From assembly GCA_014801485.1 (NCBI GenBank), contig JAAVEC010000001.1, positions 1 through 64,000 of the forward strand: DNA of 64,000 nucleotides. The letters are read 5' to 3'. Of the stretch, positions 8,870-18,727 are shown piece after piece. Both the position numbers and the translations under genes were made by a program. Under the pieces are notes generated by a model. It made no database searches, was not told the DNA's origin, and saw nothing but the letters and a program-made list of their open reading frames with translations. The stretch's first letter is position 1. Each line of letters opens with the position of its first letter. The stretch is from Bacteroides sp. Its GTDB lineage: Bacteria; Bacteroidota; Bacteroidia; Bacteroidales; Muribaculaceae.

Positions 8870-10315
8870 ATGAAGAAATATCATGGGATAAGGCTGGCGC
8901 GCATCGCAGTGGCGGTGGCGGTGGCGGCGGTGCTCACGGCTTGCGTGGCCATAGGGGCGCGCTGCTGGTTCACGCGCATGCAGCTGCTGCCGGCTGTGAT
9001 GGCGGGGGGTGCCCTGTGGCTGCTGTTGTGGCTGGTAGCCACGCTGGTGCTGGGGCGCATCTACTGCTCCACTGCCTGCCCCATGGGCAGCCTGATGGAT
9101 GCCGTGGCGCGCCTGCGCATGGCGATGGAGAAGCGTCGGCGGCCCTATAGATATGCTCCGGCGTCAATGCAGGTGCGTTATCTGACGGTGGTGCTCACTG
9201 CTGTGTGTATGGCGGTGGGTTTCAGCCTGGTGCCGTCGTTGCTCGACCCTTATAGCGCCTATGCCCGCATCATCGCCACGCTGCGCTCGCTGGTGGCCCT
9301 GCCTGCCGGCCGCGCAGCCGGGGTGGCCGTGCTCTCGGCTGTGGTGGCAGCGTCTTCGCTGGCCGTGGTGGCCGCTGTGGCATGGCGGCGCGGGCGCACG
9401 CTGTGCAACACGCTCTGCCCCGTGGGCGGTGCTCTGGGCCTGCTCAGCCGTGTGGCTCTGTATCACACGGAGGTGAACCGTCCGCTCTGCACGGGCTGCC
9501 TGCGCTGCGTCGACGCCTGCAAAGGATTGTGTATCAATCCTGCCGACATGAGTGTGGACCCCTCGCGTTGTGTGGTGTGCTTCGATTGCATGGACGCTTG
9601 CCCCACGGGCGCAATCACCTATCGCCGCACGCGCCACCGCATCGTCGACCCTCTGATGCAGCCGGCCAAGCCGGCAGGAACGGCGGCGATGGATGCCCCG
9701 GCGGATACCCCGATGAGGCTCGACCGCCGCAAGTTTCTGGCCTTGGGCGTGGTGGCTGCCGCCGCAGCAGCGGGCTCGCGGGGCTCGGGCTCGACGCCCA
9801 AGGCCTGGGATCCGGCGCCCATGGTGCCCCTGAATTATCCGCTGCCGCCCGGCGTGAATTCGCGCCATAGCTATATGCGCCGCTGCACGGCTTGCGGTGC
9901 ATGCACGGCGGCCTGCCCCACGGGCGTGCTGCGCCCGTCGATGCGGCAGCTGGGCGTGCAGCATGCCATGCAGCCCGTGATGGACTACGGCGCCGTGGCT
10001 TGCCTCACCGATTGCAACGCCTGCACGCGGGTGTGCCCGTCGGGCGCGCTGGTGCCCCTTACGCTGGCCGAGAAGCGGCGCTTCGTGATAGGGCGCGTGC
10101 GCATCCGGCTGCAGAATTGCATCAGCTATGGCCGCGGGCGCCACTGCGGCCGCTGCGCACGCGTGTGTCCGGTGCGTGCAATAGAAATGACTCAATTTTC
10201 CGACGGCCGCCTCGGCCCCATGGCCCGCATGGATGCCTGCACAGGCTGCGGCTTATGCGTCAAGGCCTGCCCGTCGCAACCCTTCAAGGCTCTCGTAGTG
10301 GAGGGCATGGAATAA
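8870..10315 (+). CDS. NapH-like polytopic ferredoxin fused to an RRKFL-led multi-[4Fe-4S] domain
   Basis: CSTACP and CNTLCP NapH-type motifs, CX2CX2CX3C clusters, internal [17 protein letters not shown], four further Cys clusters; start MKKYHG. Confidence 0.85.
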   Translation: MKKYHGIRLARIAVAVAVAAVLTACVAIGARCWFTRMQLLPAVMAGGALWLLLWLVATLVLGRIYCSTACPMGSLMDAVARLRMAMEKRRRPYRYAPASMQVRYLTVVLTAVCMAVGFSLVPSLLDPYSAYARIIATLRSLVALPAGRAAGVAVLSAVVAASSLAVVAAVAWRRGRTLCNTLCPVGGALGLLSRVALYHTEVNRPLCTGCLRCVDACKGLCINPADMSVDPSRCVVCFDCMDACPTGAITYRRTRHRIVDPLMQPAKPAGTAAMDAPADTPMRLDRRKFLALGVVAAAAAAGSRGSGSTPKAWDPAPMVPLNYPLPPGVNSRHSYMRRCTACGACTAACPTGVLRPSMRQLGVQHAMQPVMDYGAVACLTDCNACTRVCPSGALVPLTLAEKRRFVIGRVRIRLQNCISYGRGRHCGRCARVCPVRAIEMTQFSDGRLGPMARMDACTGCGLCVKACPSQPFKALVVEGME

Positions 10316-10317
10316 TC

Positions 10318-11115
10318 ATGAAACAGTATCTCGACCTACTCAAAGACATAATGGCCAACGGCCACGATCGCACCGACCGCACGGGCACGGGCACGCGCAG
10401 CGTGTTTGGCCGGCAGTTGCGCTTCAACCTCGACGACGGCTTTCCGCTGCTCACCACCAAGAAGCTGCATCTCAAGTCGATAATCTATGAACTGCTGTGG
10501 TTTCTGCGCGGCGACACCAACGTGCGCTACCTTCAGGACCACGGCGTGCGCATCTGGAATGAATGGGCCGACCCCGAAACGGGCGACCTGGGCCATATCT
10601 ACGGTTATCAGTGGCGCTCGTGGCCCGACTACGACGGCGGCCATATCGACCAGCTCTCGCGGGCAATCGACACTATACGCCACAACCCCGACAGCAGGCG
10701 CAACATCGTGAGTGCCTGGAACGTGGCCGACCTCTCCCGCATGAATCTGCCGCCCTGCCACATCCTGTATCAGTTCTACGTGGACGGCGACCGCCTGAGC
10801 ATGCAGCTCTACCAGCGCAGCGCCGACACCTTCCTGGGCGTGCCCTTCAACATCGCCTCCTATGCCCTGCTGCTCCAGATGGTGGCGCAGGTCACGGGTC
10901 TCAAGCCCGGCGAATTCATCCACACTCTGGGCGACACCCACATATATCTCGACCACCTCGACCAGGTGGCTACGCAGCTGGAACGCGAGCCCCGGCCGCT
11001 GCCGCGCCTGGTGCTCAATCCCGAGGTGAAAGACCTGCTTGACTTCGACTACCCCGACATCTCCGTGGAGGGCTACGACCCTCACCCGCATATTGCAGCG
11101 AAAGTGAGCGTATGA
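10318..11115 (+). CDS. thyA: Thymidylate synthase
   Basis: [72 protein letters not shown]. Confidence 0.98.
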   Translation: MKQYLDLLKDIMANGHDRTDRTGTGTRSVFGRQLRFNLDDGFPLLTTKKLHLKSIIYELLWFLRGDTNVRYLQDHGVRIWNEWADPETGDLGHIYGYQWRSWPDYDGGHIDQLSRAIDTIRHNPDSRRNIVSAWNVADLSRMNLPPCHILYQFYVDGDRLSMQLYQRSADTFLGVPFNIASYALLLQMVAQVTGLKPGEFIHTLGDTHIYLDHLDQVATQLEREPRPLPRLVLNPEVKDLLDFDYPDISVEGYDPHPHIAAKVSV

Positions 11116-11648
11116 CGCCGGAAATCATTATAATAGCCGCCGTGGCCGCCGATGGCGGCATCGGTCGCGACGGCCGCCTGCTATATCGCCTGACAGCCGA
11201 TATGCAGCGCTTCCGCCGCCTCACCACCGGCCACACCATAATCATGGGCCGGCGCACCTTCGAGTCGTTGCCGGGGCTTCTGCCGGGGCGTCGCCACATC
11301 GTGCTCACGCGCAACGCCGCCTATCGCCCGGAAGGCGTGGAGACCGCGCCGTCGCTCCACCGGGCCATAGCCATGTGCAGCGGCGAGAGCGAGGTGTTCG
11401 TAATAGGCGGCGCCGCCGTCTACGCTGCCGCCATGCCGCTGGCCGGGCGCCTGGAAATCACGCGCATCGCCGCTTCCGATCCCGAGGCCGACACCCACTT
11501 TCCGGCCATCGATCCGGCCCAATGGAGCATCAGTGCATCAGCTCCGGCGCTCGACGTGCCCGGCGGCGTCACATATAGTTTCGTGACCTATCTCAGAGCT
11601 CGTCCAGATATCGGTTGGTGCGATCATAGTCGCCGTAGCGACAGGTGA
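11112..11648 (+). CDS. folA: Dihydrofolate reductase
   Basis: [49 protein letters not shown]; 4-bp overlap with thyA. Confidence 0.95.
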   Translation: MTPEIIIIAAVAADGGIGRDGRLLYRLTADMQRFRRLTTGHTIIMGRRTFESLPGLLPGRRHIVLTRNAAYRPEGVETAPSLHRAIAMCSGESEVFVIGGAAVYAAAMPLAGRLEITRIAASDPEADTHFPAIDPAQWSISASAPALDVPGGVTYSFVTYLRARPDIGWCDHSRRSDR

Positions 11649-12153
11649 AATGGTTGTAGACGCGGCCATTGTCGTCCACCTGAAACAGCACCGGGGTCTC
11701 GCCGTCGTTGAAATCAACGGGCAGTGAGTCGCAGGCCAGCAGAGTGAATTGCGTACCGAAGTCGGGTTGCAGAACGTATAGATCCCGTGCTTCGATATTT
11801 TTGAGCAGAATCAAGTAGCGCTGCGCCGGATGCGCGGCGGCATGTCGCATGAGCGATGCCGTGAGCGCATTCACGCACGGGCGGCAGGCCGAGGTGGAGA
11901 AGCGGGCGATTATAGTGCCGTCGCCGGCATAGGCCGAGGAGGCCACGCGCTCGCCCTTGTAGTCGGTGAAATATATCGAGTCGAGCGACGCGCCTTCACA
12001 CTCGGCGCTCGTGAGGGCTTCCTCGTCGATATCTTCGACCTCCTGCTCAGGTGTGGCTGCGCTGCCGGCCGAGCGCCCCTGCCACCGTCCCAGCTGATAT
12101 CCAAGCAGAAGCAGCAGCACGGCAGCTGCGATAATCGATAGGGTGCGTTTCAT
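11593..12153 (-). CDS. Membrane-anchored thioredoxin-like protein with CRPC motif
   Basis: N-terminal TM; IIARFSTSACRPCVNALTASLMRHA; start MKRTLSII chosen over ORF start 12204. Confidence 0.7.
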   Translation of the reverse strand: MKRTLSIIAAAVLLLLLGYQLGRWQGRSAGSAATPEQEVEDIDEEALTSAECEGASLDSIYFTDYKGERVASSAYAGDGTIIARFSTSACRPCVNALTASLMRHAAAHPAQRYLILLKNIEARDLYVLQPDFGTQFTLLACDSLPVDFNDGETPVLFQVDDNGRVYNHFTCRYGDYDRTNRYLDEL

Positions 12154-13250
12154 CTGAGGGTGTTTTTGTCGATAGTGTATATTATGGGATTGGCTTCCAC
12201 GCATTGGTTGTCGCGCAGCTCAAGCAGCAGGCTGTCGCCGTCGAGTGCGAGGAAAGTGGAGGCCGTGTAGCGGCCGTCGGGAGTGGCCACGGATGCGATG
12301 GCGGCGCTGTCGGTGGCGCAGTCGTAGCGCACCACGTAGTTGCGCCGGTCGCTTCCGGCGAGGCAGAAATAAAGCACCTCTCCCTGGGCCTGAAGATAGC
12401 GCATCACCGATACATAGGTGGCCGAATCGCCCGAGCGGTAGAACCGGTCAAGGCGATCCTGAATAAGTTCGAGGTTTCGATAGCTTTCAGGAAAAGAATT
12501 CGCACCGGCATCGAGCACGTAGAGTGGGCTGATGCCCTCGGTGGTGGCAGCATACACGGTGTCGCGCAACGGCTCCCACAGCAGCAGTCGGTCGCATTCG
12601 CGGTCTTGCCATGCGCCGTCCATAAGGTAGGTGCTTTCTCTTACGTCGCGGCCGGGCACATATTTGCGGTACTCTCCACCGGGCCCGTAGTGCGAGAGCA
12701 GCGGATTTGTTCGCGTGCTGCCGCCGGTGGAACCGTTGACGGTGAGGATGTCGCCCGAAGCCATCGTGAAAAACATTCTCAAAGGCTGATTCGCCCTCAC
12801 CTCCGAATGGGCAAACGGGTAAGTTTTCCCAAGAAACGAGCCGTCGGCAAGATAGCGGCCCACGCTCCTGGCATTGCAATCAAACACACATAGCGTATCG
12901 CCCTCAACCCACAGTTGCGACAGATTAGTGTAGCCGCTTTCGGAATCATTCAGCGCAGCCACGTCGCCCAGATATTTGCCCGTGCGCCGGTCATAGCTGC
13001 GGAGCTTCGTGCGGGAAGCCACCACATAAGAGTCACCTATGGCGAAAAGCCTGTCTATGCTGAATAGCAGCGACTTGGGAGAGGCCTCAAGGCGCAGCAT
13101 CCGAGTGGTATCGGGCACAATGTCCATAGCGCGCGACACATCCACGCGCAGCAGTTGCGGCTCAGGTGCCACCACGTCGTGGCCGCTCGCTCCAGAGCAA
13201 GCCGCGAGCAGCCATATAGCCGCAGGCGTGATTATTCTACCGGCAAGCAT
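12150..13250 (-). CDS. 6-bladed beta-propeller lipoprotein
   Basis: LLAAC lipobox; SYDRRTGKYLGDVA, repeated propeller blades (DUF4934/BF3164-like appearance). Confidence 0.72.
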   Translation of the reverse strand: MLAGRIITPAAIWLLAACSGASGHDVVAPEPQLLRVDVSRAMDIVPDTTRMLRLEASPKSLLFSIDRLFAIGDSYVVASRTKLRSYDRRTGKYLGDVAALNDSESGYTNLSQLWVEGDTLCVFDCNARSVGRYLADGSFLGKTYPFAHSEVRANQPLRMFFTMASGDILTVNGSTGGSTRTNPLLSHYGPGGEYRKYVPGRDVRESTYLMDGAWQDRECDRLLLWEPLRDTVYAATTEGISPLYVLDAGANSFPESYRNLELIQDRLDRFYRSGDSATYVSVMRYLQAQGEVLYFCLAGSDRRNYVVRYDCATDSAAIASVATPDGRYTASTFLALDGDSLLLELRDNQCVEANPIIYTIDKNTLR

Positions 13251-13531
13251 TTACAGCCTATTCCGCAGCAGGCATAGTAGCCCTCGTTGCAAGTGACCGA
13301 GCACGAAAAAGACGTTTCGCCATTAATGTCGATTCCTGCCGGGATTTCGCAAGCTGAGGCTCCGGGACCGCCATATTTGCAAAACATCTTCCCGTCTTTT
13401 TCGCTCGCGGCTTCCTCGGCCGCATATTCCGTCACCGTCTTTTCAGCCTTATTCTCGATACTCGTGCATGAAGTGGCCATCCACACACCGAGATTCAGCA
13501 TTATAAGTACAATAAGCAAATACCGTGTCAT
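13232..13531 (-). CDS. Small secreted Cys-rich peptide (NVEALA-like class by context)
   Basis: 99 aa; signal/lipobox-like ATSC, then 8 Cys: CX9CX15CX3CX6CCX3CXC. Confidence 0.7.
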   Translation of the reverse strand: MTRYLLIVLIMLNLGVWMATSCTSIENKAEKTVTEYAAEEAASEKDGKMFCKYGGPGASACEIPAGIDINGETSFSCSVTCNEGYYACCGIGCKCLPVE

Positions 13532-13588
13532 TCGATTGAAGAATTTTTAATTAATGTTGCGTGAATATTGTTTTTTTAATTTATGGAG

Positions 13589-13619
13589 CAAATATATATT
13601 TATAAATTGAATTTTGCAA
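13589..13619 (-). promoter_or_regulatory. Bacteroidetes-type promoter for the Cys-rich peptide operon
   Basis: Minus strand TTG-N20-TATATTTG. Confidence 0.7.
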
Positions 13620-13630
13620 CTTTTTGTTTG

Positions 13631-13650
13631 CCCCCCCCCCAAAAAAAAAA
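13631..13650. repeat. Adjacent homopolymer tracts C10-A10 (G10/T10 on the coding strand of the peptide operon)
   Basis: cccccccccc aaaaaaaaaa. Confidence 0.9.
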
Positions 13651-13758
13651 TAAATAAACCTTATGTTTATTGTGTCGCTTTTGTCCGTTTGTATCTATTT
13701 TGTGCTGCGGACGCTTTGAAAAACGTCCCTACTGCATTGATTATAAACTTTTTATTTT

Positions 13759-15159
13759 TCACTGCGCATTTGCGCGGGTTTCCCCTATAGCGCCTGAGGC
13801 CGATGTGAAGTGGCGAAGCTGCCATGCCACCATGGCAGCGGTGATCACGGTGGCCACAAGGTCGCTCAGGGGGAAGGAGAGCCACACGCCGCGCAGGCCC
13901 AGGGCGTCGGGGAGCACGAGCAGCAGCGGGATGAGGATGAGTACCTGGCGCGTGAGGCTCAGAAACACGCTCTTGGCGGCGGCTCCGATGCTCTGGAAGA
14001 GCGTGGTGCTCACGATCTGAAAGCCCACTACGATGAAGGCTGCCATGGCCGTGCGCAGGGCCGTGTCGGTGGCGGCTATGAGCGTGGGATCGATGGTGAA
14101 GGCGCGTGCGATGAGCGAGGGCATCAGCTGCGCACCTGCGAATCCCAGGGTGGTCACGGCCGTGGAGGCGGCTACGGCCAGCATATAGGTGCGCCGCAGG
14201 CGGTGGAGCTGCCGTGCGCCGTAGTTGTAGCCTATGATGGGTTGCATGCCCAGGCAGATGCCCAGCACGAAGGTGGTGAGCAGGGTGGCGTAGGTGGTGA
14301 AGATGCCGGCGGCGCCTATGGCCATGTCGCCGCCGTGGGAGTGGAGTGTGCGGTTGATGATGATGTTGATGAAGCTGGCCGCGAAGTTCACGAGCGAGGG
14401 CGCGGCACCGATGGCCACGATCGACCACACCACGCGCCACTGCAGCCCGAAGGTGCCGCGGCGGAAGCGCACCGTCACGTCGCGGCGGAAGAAGTGGGCG
14501 AAGACGAAGACTGCACACACGCCCATGGCGATATCCGTGGCTATGGCTGCGCCTCGGATTCCCATATCGAGCGTGAAGATGAAGATGGGGTCGAGCACGA
14601 TGTTGACGGCTGCGCCAATCACCATGGTCATCATGGCGCGCGTGGGGTAGCCGGATGCGCGCATGATATTGTTGAGGCTGAAGGCCAGATTGGTCATGAA
14701 CAGGCCGGGCAGCAGCGTGGCCACGAGGTCGCGGGCGTAGGGGAGCGTGGCGTCGCTGGCGCCGAAGAGGCGCAGCACGGGGTCGAGAAATGCGTAGAAG
14801 AGAGCCATGTAGCAGGTGGCGAATATCACCAGCAGGGTCAGCGAGTTGCCCAGGGTGTGCTCGGCCAGGTCGTGCCGTCCCTCGCCCAGGTGGATGCTCA
14901 CGCGCGAGGATGCACCGGCGCCCACGAGCACGCCCAGTGCGGTGGTGATGTTGAGCACAGGGAAGGTCACGGCCAGGCCGGCGATGGCGTCGGGTCCCAC
15001 GCCCTGGCCTATGAATATGCGGTCGACCACGTTGTAGAGCGACATCACCAGCATGCCCGTCACGGCAGGCAGCGAGTAGCGCCACAGCAGGCGCCCCACG
15101 GGCAGCGTGGCCAGGTCGCGCAATTTTTGGGATTGATTGCTGTTCATGAATTCATGCAA
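13759..15159 (-). CDS. MATE family efflux transporter
   Basis: LATLPVGRLLWRYSLPAVTGMLVMSLYNVVDRIFIGQGVGPDAIAGLAVTFP; start could be the internal ATG at MNSNQSQ. Confidence 0.95.
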   Translation of the reverse strand: MHEFMNSNQSQKLRDLATLPVGRLLWRYSLPAVTGMLVMSLYNVVDRIFIGQGVGPDAIAGLAVTFPVLNITTALGVLVGAGASSRVSIHLGEGRHDLAEHTLGNSLTLLVIFATCYMALFYAFLDPVLRLFGASDATLPYARDLVATLLPGLFMTNLAFSLNNIMRASGYPTRAMMTMVIGAAVNIVLDPIFIFTLDMGIRGAAIATDIAMGVCAVFVFAHFFRRDVTVRFRRGTFGLQWRVVWSIVAIGAAPSLVNFAASFINIIINRTLHSHGGDMAIGAAGIFTTYATLLTTFVLGICLGMQPIIGYNYGARQLHRLRRTYMLAVAASTAVTTLGFAGAQLMPSLIARAFTIDPTLIAATDTALRTAMAAFIVVGFQIVSTTLFQSIGAAAKSVFLSLTRQVLILIPLLLVLPDALGLRGVWLSFPLSDLVATVITAAMVAWQLRHFTSASGAIGETRANAQ

Positions 15160-15225
15160 GCGAGGACCGCTGCAGCTTGCGTGCGGCGGTCCTCGATATG
15201 TGTTGGAGAATGAGCTTGCGAGAGA

Positions 15226-15882
15226 TTATTCGCCGGCGGCAATGCGGGCGCGCTCCATGTATTTGCGCAGGTCGGTCTGCTGGCCCTGGGCAAACTGGTA
15301 GGAGGGATATTTCTCCACGATGGTCTTGTAGGCGTCGTATTCGGCCTTGTAGTTCTGCTGTGCGCGATACACGTTGGCGAGCTTGATGAGCACCAGGGGC
15401 ACGATGTCGGGGTTTTCGTCGGCGGTGGAGATGGCACTCTTGAAGGCTTTCACGGCGTCGTCGAGGCGATTGAGGTTCACGTAGCAGTCGCCCTTGAGGC
15501 AATCAGCGCCTGCGGCCACGATTTTGTCGTCGATGGAAGCGTCCTTGAGGTATTTGAGAGCCTCTTCGTAGTTCTTCTGGTTGTAGTAGCGGATAGCCAC
15601 TTCCAGCTTGGCGCGGTTTCCGCTCTTGTGTCCGGCCTTGGCTGCTTCCTTGTAGAGCTCCAGGGCGATGCTGTCGTTCACTTCGATATCGGCTTTTCCG
15701 GCGAGGTCGTCGGCTTTGCGGCTGCCGTTCTGGTTGATGAAGAACCATGCAAAAGCGGCGATTACGACTACTACACAGAACACGAGTGCTCCCATGAGCT
15801 TGCCCTTGTTGGCCTTGGCTTTTGCCATGAGCACGTCGCCGTCGGCGAGTTCGGGCTTGTTGAGTTCGGGTTTGTTTTCCAT
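15226..15882 (-). CDS. Tetratricopeptide repeat membrane protein
   Basis: Single TM then TPR-like helices (YYNQKNYEEALKYLKDA). Confidence 0.8.
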   Translation of the reverse strand: MENKPELNKPELADGDVLMAKAKANKGKLMGALVFCVVVVIAAFAWFFINQNGSRKADDLAGKADIEVNDSIALELYKEAAKAGHKSGNRAKLEVAIRYYNQKNYEEALKYLKDASIDDKIVAAGADCLKGDCYVNLNRLDDAVKAFKSAISTADENPDIVPLVLIKLANVYRAQQNYKAEYDAYKTIVEKYPSYQFAQGQQTDLRKYMERARIAAGE

Positions 15883-15986
15883 ATATGATGTATGTTATTT
15901 TCAGGTGGATGGGCGGCGCATGCCGCGCCTATCGAAGTGCAAAAATAGCGTAAATTTGGCTAATGAGGAAATTTTAGGCGATATTT

Positions 15987-16018
15987 TTTGTTTTACCTCT
16001 GCGAAAACACTAAATTTG
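15987..16018 (+). promoter_or_regulatory. Promoter of cytidine deaminase gene
   Basis: TTTG-N20-TAAATTTG. Confidence 0.75.
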
Positions 16019-16040
16019 CGTATCTCAAAAAACGTTTTTT

Positions 16041-16514
16041 ATGAAAGAATTCAGCATACAGGTTCCGGTTACGGAACTTTCCTACGATGAACTCACCCCC
16101 GCAGAGAGCCTGCTTGTGGAGACCGCCCGCGAGGCCACCTCGCGCGCCTATGCGCCCTACAGCCACTTCAAGGTGGGCGCGGCCATCCGCCTCGACAACG
16201 GCGAGATTATCCCCGGCAGCAACCAGGAAAACGCCGCCTTCCCCTCAGGCACCTGCGCCGAGCGCTCGGCGTGCTACTATGCCCACGCCCGTTACCCCGA
16301 AGCCCGCTTCGAGGCCATAGCTGTGGCCGCCGTGGGCACCGACGGTTGTGAGCTCGACGAGCCCGCCAGCCCATGCGGTGCATGCCGCCAGGCACTGATG
16401 GAGTATGAGCACCTGGCAGGCCACCCCGTGCCGGTGTATCTGGCAGGCAAGAGCAAGATCTATAAGCTTCCTTCGGTGTCGGCGCTCCTGCCGTTCACCT
16501 TCGAGGAGTTCTGA
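16041..16514 (+). CDS. cdd: Cytidine deaminase
   Basis: AYAPYSHFKVGAAIRL, NAAFPSGTCAERSACYYA, SPCGACRQALMEY. Confidence 0.95.
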   Translation: MKEFSIQVPVTELSYDELTPAESLLVETAREATSRAYAPYSHFKVGAAIRLDNGEIIPGSNQENAAFPSGTCAERSACYYAHARYPEARFEAIAVAAVGTDGCELDEPASPCGACRQALMEYEHLAGHPVPVYLAGKSKIYKLPSVSALLPFTFEEF

Positions 16515-16525
16515 GGGCCGACGCG

Positions 16526-17896
16526 ATGTCAACAGATTTCAGCAAGTTGCGCGAGCGGCTTGCCGGCTTCTTCGACCTGTCGACCTTTCTTATCCCACAG
16601 GCCGAGGCCGAGCAGGCCATCCGCGAGGGTGTGTCGTTTCGAGGCATCAACATCCTCATCCTCATCGTGGCCATATTCATAGCCTCGCTGGGCCTGAACA
16701 CCAATTCCACGGCCGTGATTATCGGCGCCATGCTCATCTCGCCGCTCATGGGGCCGATCATCGGCATAGGGCTGGGCGTGGGCGTGCACGATTTCGAGCT
16801 CATCAAGCGGTCGTTCCGCAACCTTATGATGGCCACCATTTTCAGCGTGGCCACGTCATGCCTGTTCTTCCTCATATCGCCCGTCAACGAGCAGCACAGC
16901 GAGCTGCTGGCACGCACGTCGCCCACGATCTACGACGTGTTTATCGGTTTCTTCGGCGGGGCTGCCGGCATCCTGGCCATAGGCAGCCGCGTGAAGGGCA
17001 ACGTGATACCCGGCGTGGCCATCGCCACGGCGCTGATGCCGCCGCTGTGCACCGTGGGCTACGGCCTGGCCACCTTCCAGCCGGCCTATTTCCTGGGTGC
17101 GCTCTATCTATTCTTCATCAACTCGGTGTTTATCGCCTGCGCCACCACCGTGGGGGTGCGCCTCATGAAGTATCAGGTGCACGACTTCAGCAACCCCCAG
17201 CGCGCCCGCCGGGTGCGCACGGCCGTCTATGCCGTGGCCGTGGTCACGATGGTGCCGTCCTGCTACCTCACGTGGAGCATGTTTCGCCAGTCTCGCTTCG
17301 AGAGCGAGTGCTCGCGCTTCGTGGCCCGGGAATGCGACTTCGAGGGCACACAGGTGCTTCGCAGCCATGCCGATTGGGATGGCGGCCGCAGTCCCGTGCT
17401 CACCATCAGCCTCGTGGGCCGCGTGATGCCGCAGGATTCACTGCTGCTGGCCCTCACGGATGCTCTGCCATCCTACCGCCTGGGCGGCACGCGCCTGCGC
17501 ATCATCCAGGGCGACTCCCGCGGCTCTATGCCTGATGCCACGCAGCTCTCCGGCGAGATGTTGCGCGATATGTATGCCGTGACGCAAGACCGCATCGCCG
17601 CCCAGAGCGCCGAGATAGATTCGCTCAAGGCCATCGTGGCCACGGCCTCACGCAACGACACCCTGAGCGCCACCCTCGCTCCGGAGCTGGCCGTGCTCTT
17701 TCCCGACGTGAAGGATATAGCCGTGAGCCGCGCCATCTCCACCGACGTGGCCACGCGCAGCCTCGATACCCTCGACATCGCCTACGTGGCCCTATCGCGC
17801 CCCATGCCCGCAGCAACGGCCGAGAAGTTCCGCGACTATCTGCGCGCCCGTCTCTCCCGTCCGCGCCTCGAAGTGGTGGCCGCTCCCGCCCGCTGA
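16526..17896 (+). CDS. DUF389 domain-containing membrane protein
   Basis: LGLNTNSTAVIIGAMLISPLMGPIIGIGLGVGVHDF. Confidence 0.9.
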   Translation: MSTDFSKLRERLAGFFDLSTFLIPQAEAEQAIREGVSFRGINILILIVAIFIASLGLNTNSTAVIIGAMLISPLMGPIIGIGLGVGVHDFELIKRSFRNLMMATIFSVATSCLFFLISPVNEQHSELLARTSPTIYDVFIGFFGGAAGILAIGSRVKGNVIPGVAIATALMPPLCTVGYGLATFQPAYFLGALYLFFINSVFIACATTVGVRLMKYQVHDFSNPQRARRVRTAVYAVAVVTMVPSCYLTWSMFRQSRFESECSRFVARECDFEGTQVLRSHADWDGGRSPVLTISLVGRVMPQDSLLLALTDALPSYRLGGTRLRIIQGDSRGSMPDATQLSGEMLRDMYAVTQDRIAAQSAEIDSLKAIVATASRNDTLSATLAPELAVLFPDVKDIAVSRAISTDVATRSLDTLDIAYVALSRPMPAATAEKFRDYLRARLSRPRLEVVAAPAR

Positions 17897-18016
17897 GGCC
17901 CTTCCGGGGAAGGATATAATAATAAATTCCAGACTCAAGACGAGCCGAAGAGCGCGTCGTATTTCCCCGCAAATTTTCTACTATGTAGTCATTTCGCTGA
18001 TTGTTGGCTGCTTGGT

Positions 18017-18715
18017 TTATTCACAGTAAAGGTCGTTCCAGGCATCTACCGTATCAGGGTCCACCCTCACGAAGTGAAGAATCTGGAATTCGCTGTCGCT
18101 TTTTCCGTACACTAAGGAGGCAAACCATAGGTCTTTTTCTCCGATGTTCACGAGCTGATGTTCTCTGAGAATATGCAGCTTAAGAACGCCGGTGCCGCTG
18201 TCGTAGGAAAATCGCTCTTCATATTTTCCGTAAAGCTCAATGGGAAGTCCATTTTCATCGGTTTCAAGGAAATCAATTCCCAAACAGTAAACCGAGGCGC
18301 TACTTTCGCTACCGAAGTAATAACGCCAATTAGTGCCGCAGTCTCCTTCGCACATCTGGTCGCAAGAGTCAATCTTCAGTTCGAGGTGGCCTTCATCATC
18401 GGGATCTCCGGAGAAGACAATCACCTGTACATAACTCTTATCAAGTTCCCAGCCGTGACCCACGATTGTGCCCATCACCTCTTCTTCGGAGGGAAAGCTG
18501 TCGAAGACCGAGCTGCCCATGTGAAGGTTGCCGTCGGCATCGCTCCACACCTCGAATGGGAAACGCTCGTCAAGCACCATTTCGTCACCCGACTTTCCAC
18601 TGTCGGCCGATTCCGGCTCCTGCACGGGTTCGTCTGCCGTATCGCTTGAGCATCCGGATATAACTATGGCGCTCATGGCAAGCACGCCCGCTGTAAGGAT
18701 TTTACAAAATTTCAT
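18017..18715 (-). CDS. Hypothetical lipoprotein in C10 protease locus
   Basis: VISGCSSD lipobox; 12 bp downstream of the protease gene. Confidence 0.65.
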   Translation of the reverse strand: MKFCKILTAGVLAMSAIVISGCSSDTADEPVQEPESADSGKSGDEMVLDERFPFEVWSDADGNLHMGSSVFDSFPSEEEVMGTIVGHGWELDKSYVQVIVFSGDPDDEGHLELKIDSCDQMCEGDCGTNWRYYFGSESSASVYCLGIDFLETDENGLPIELYGKYEERFSYDSGTGVLKLHILREHQLVNIGEKDLWFASLVYGKSDSEFQILHFVRVDPDTVDAWNDLYCE

Positions 18716-18727
18716 AGCTGTAGGGTT

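Noticed and set aside
13667-15085. 472-aa minus-strand ORF overlapping MATE in another frame
   Set aside because: Arg/His/Pro-rich frame-shift shadow of the MATE transporter; no recognisable domain.
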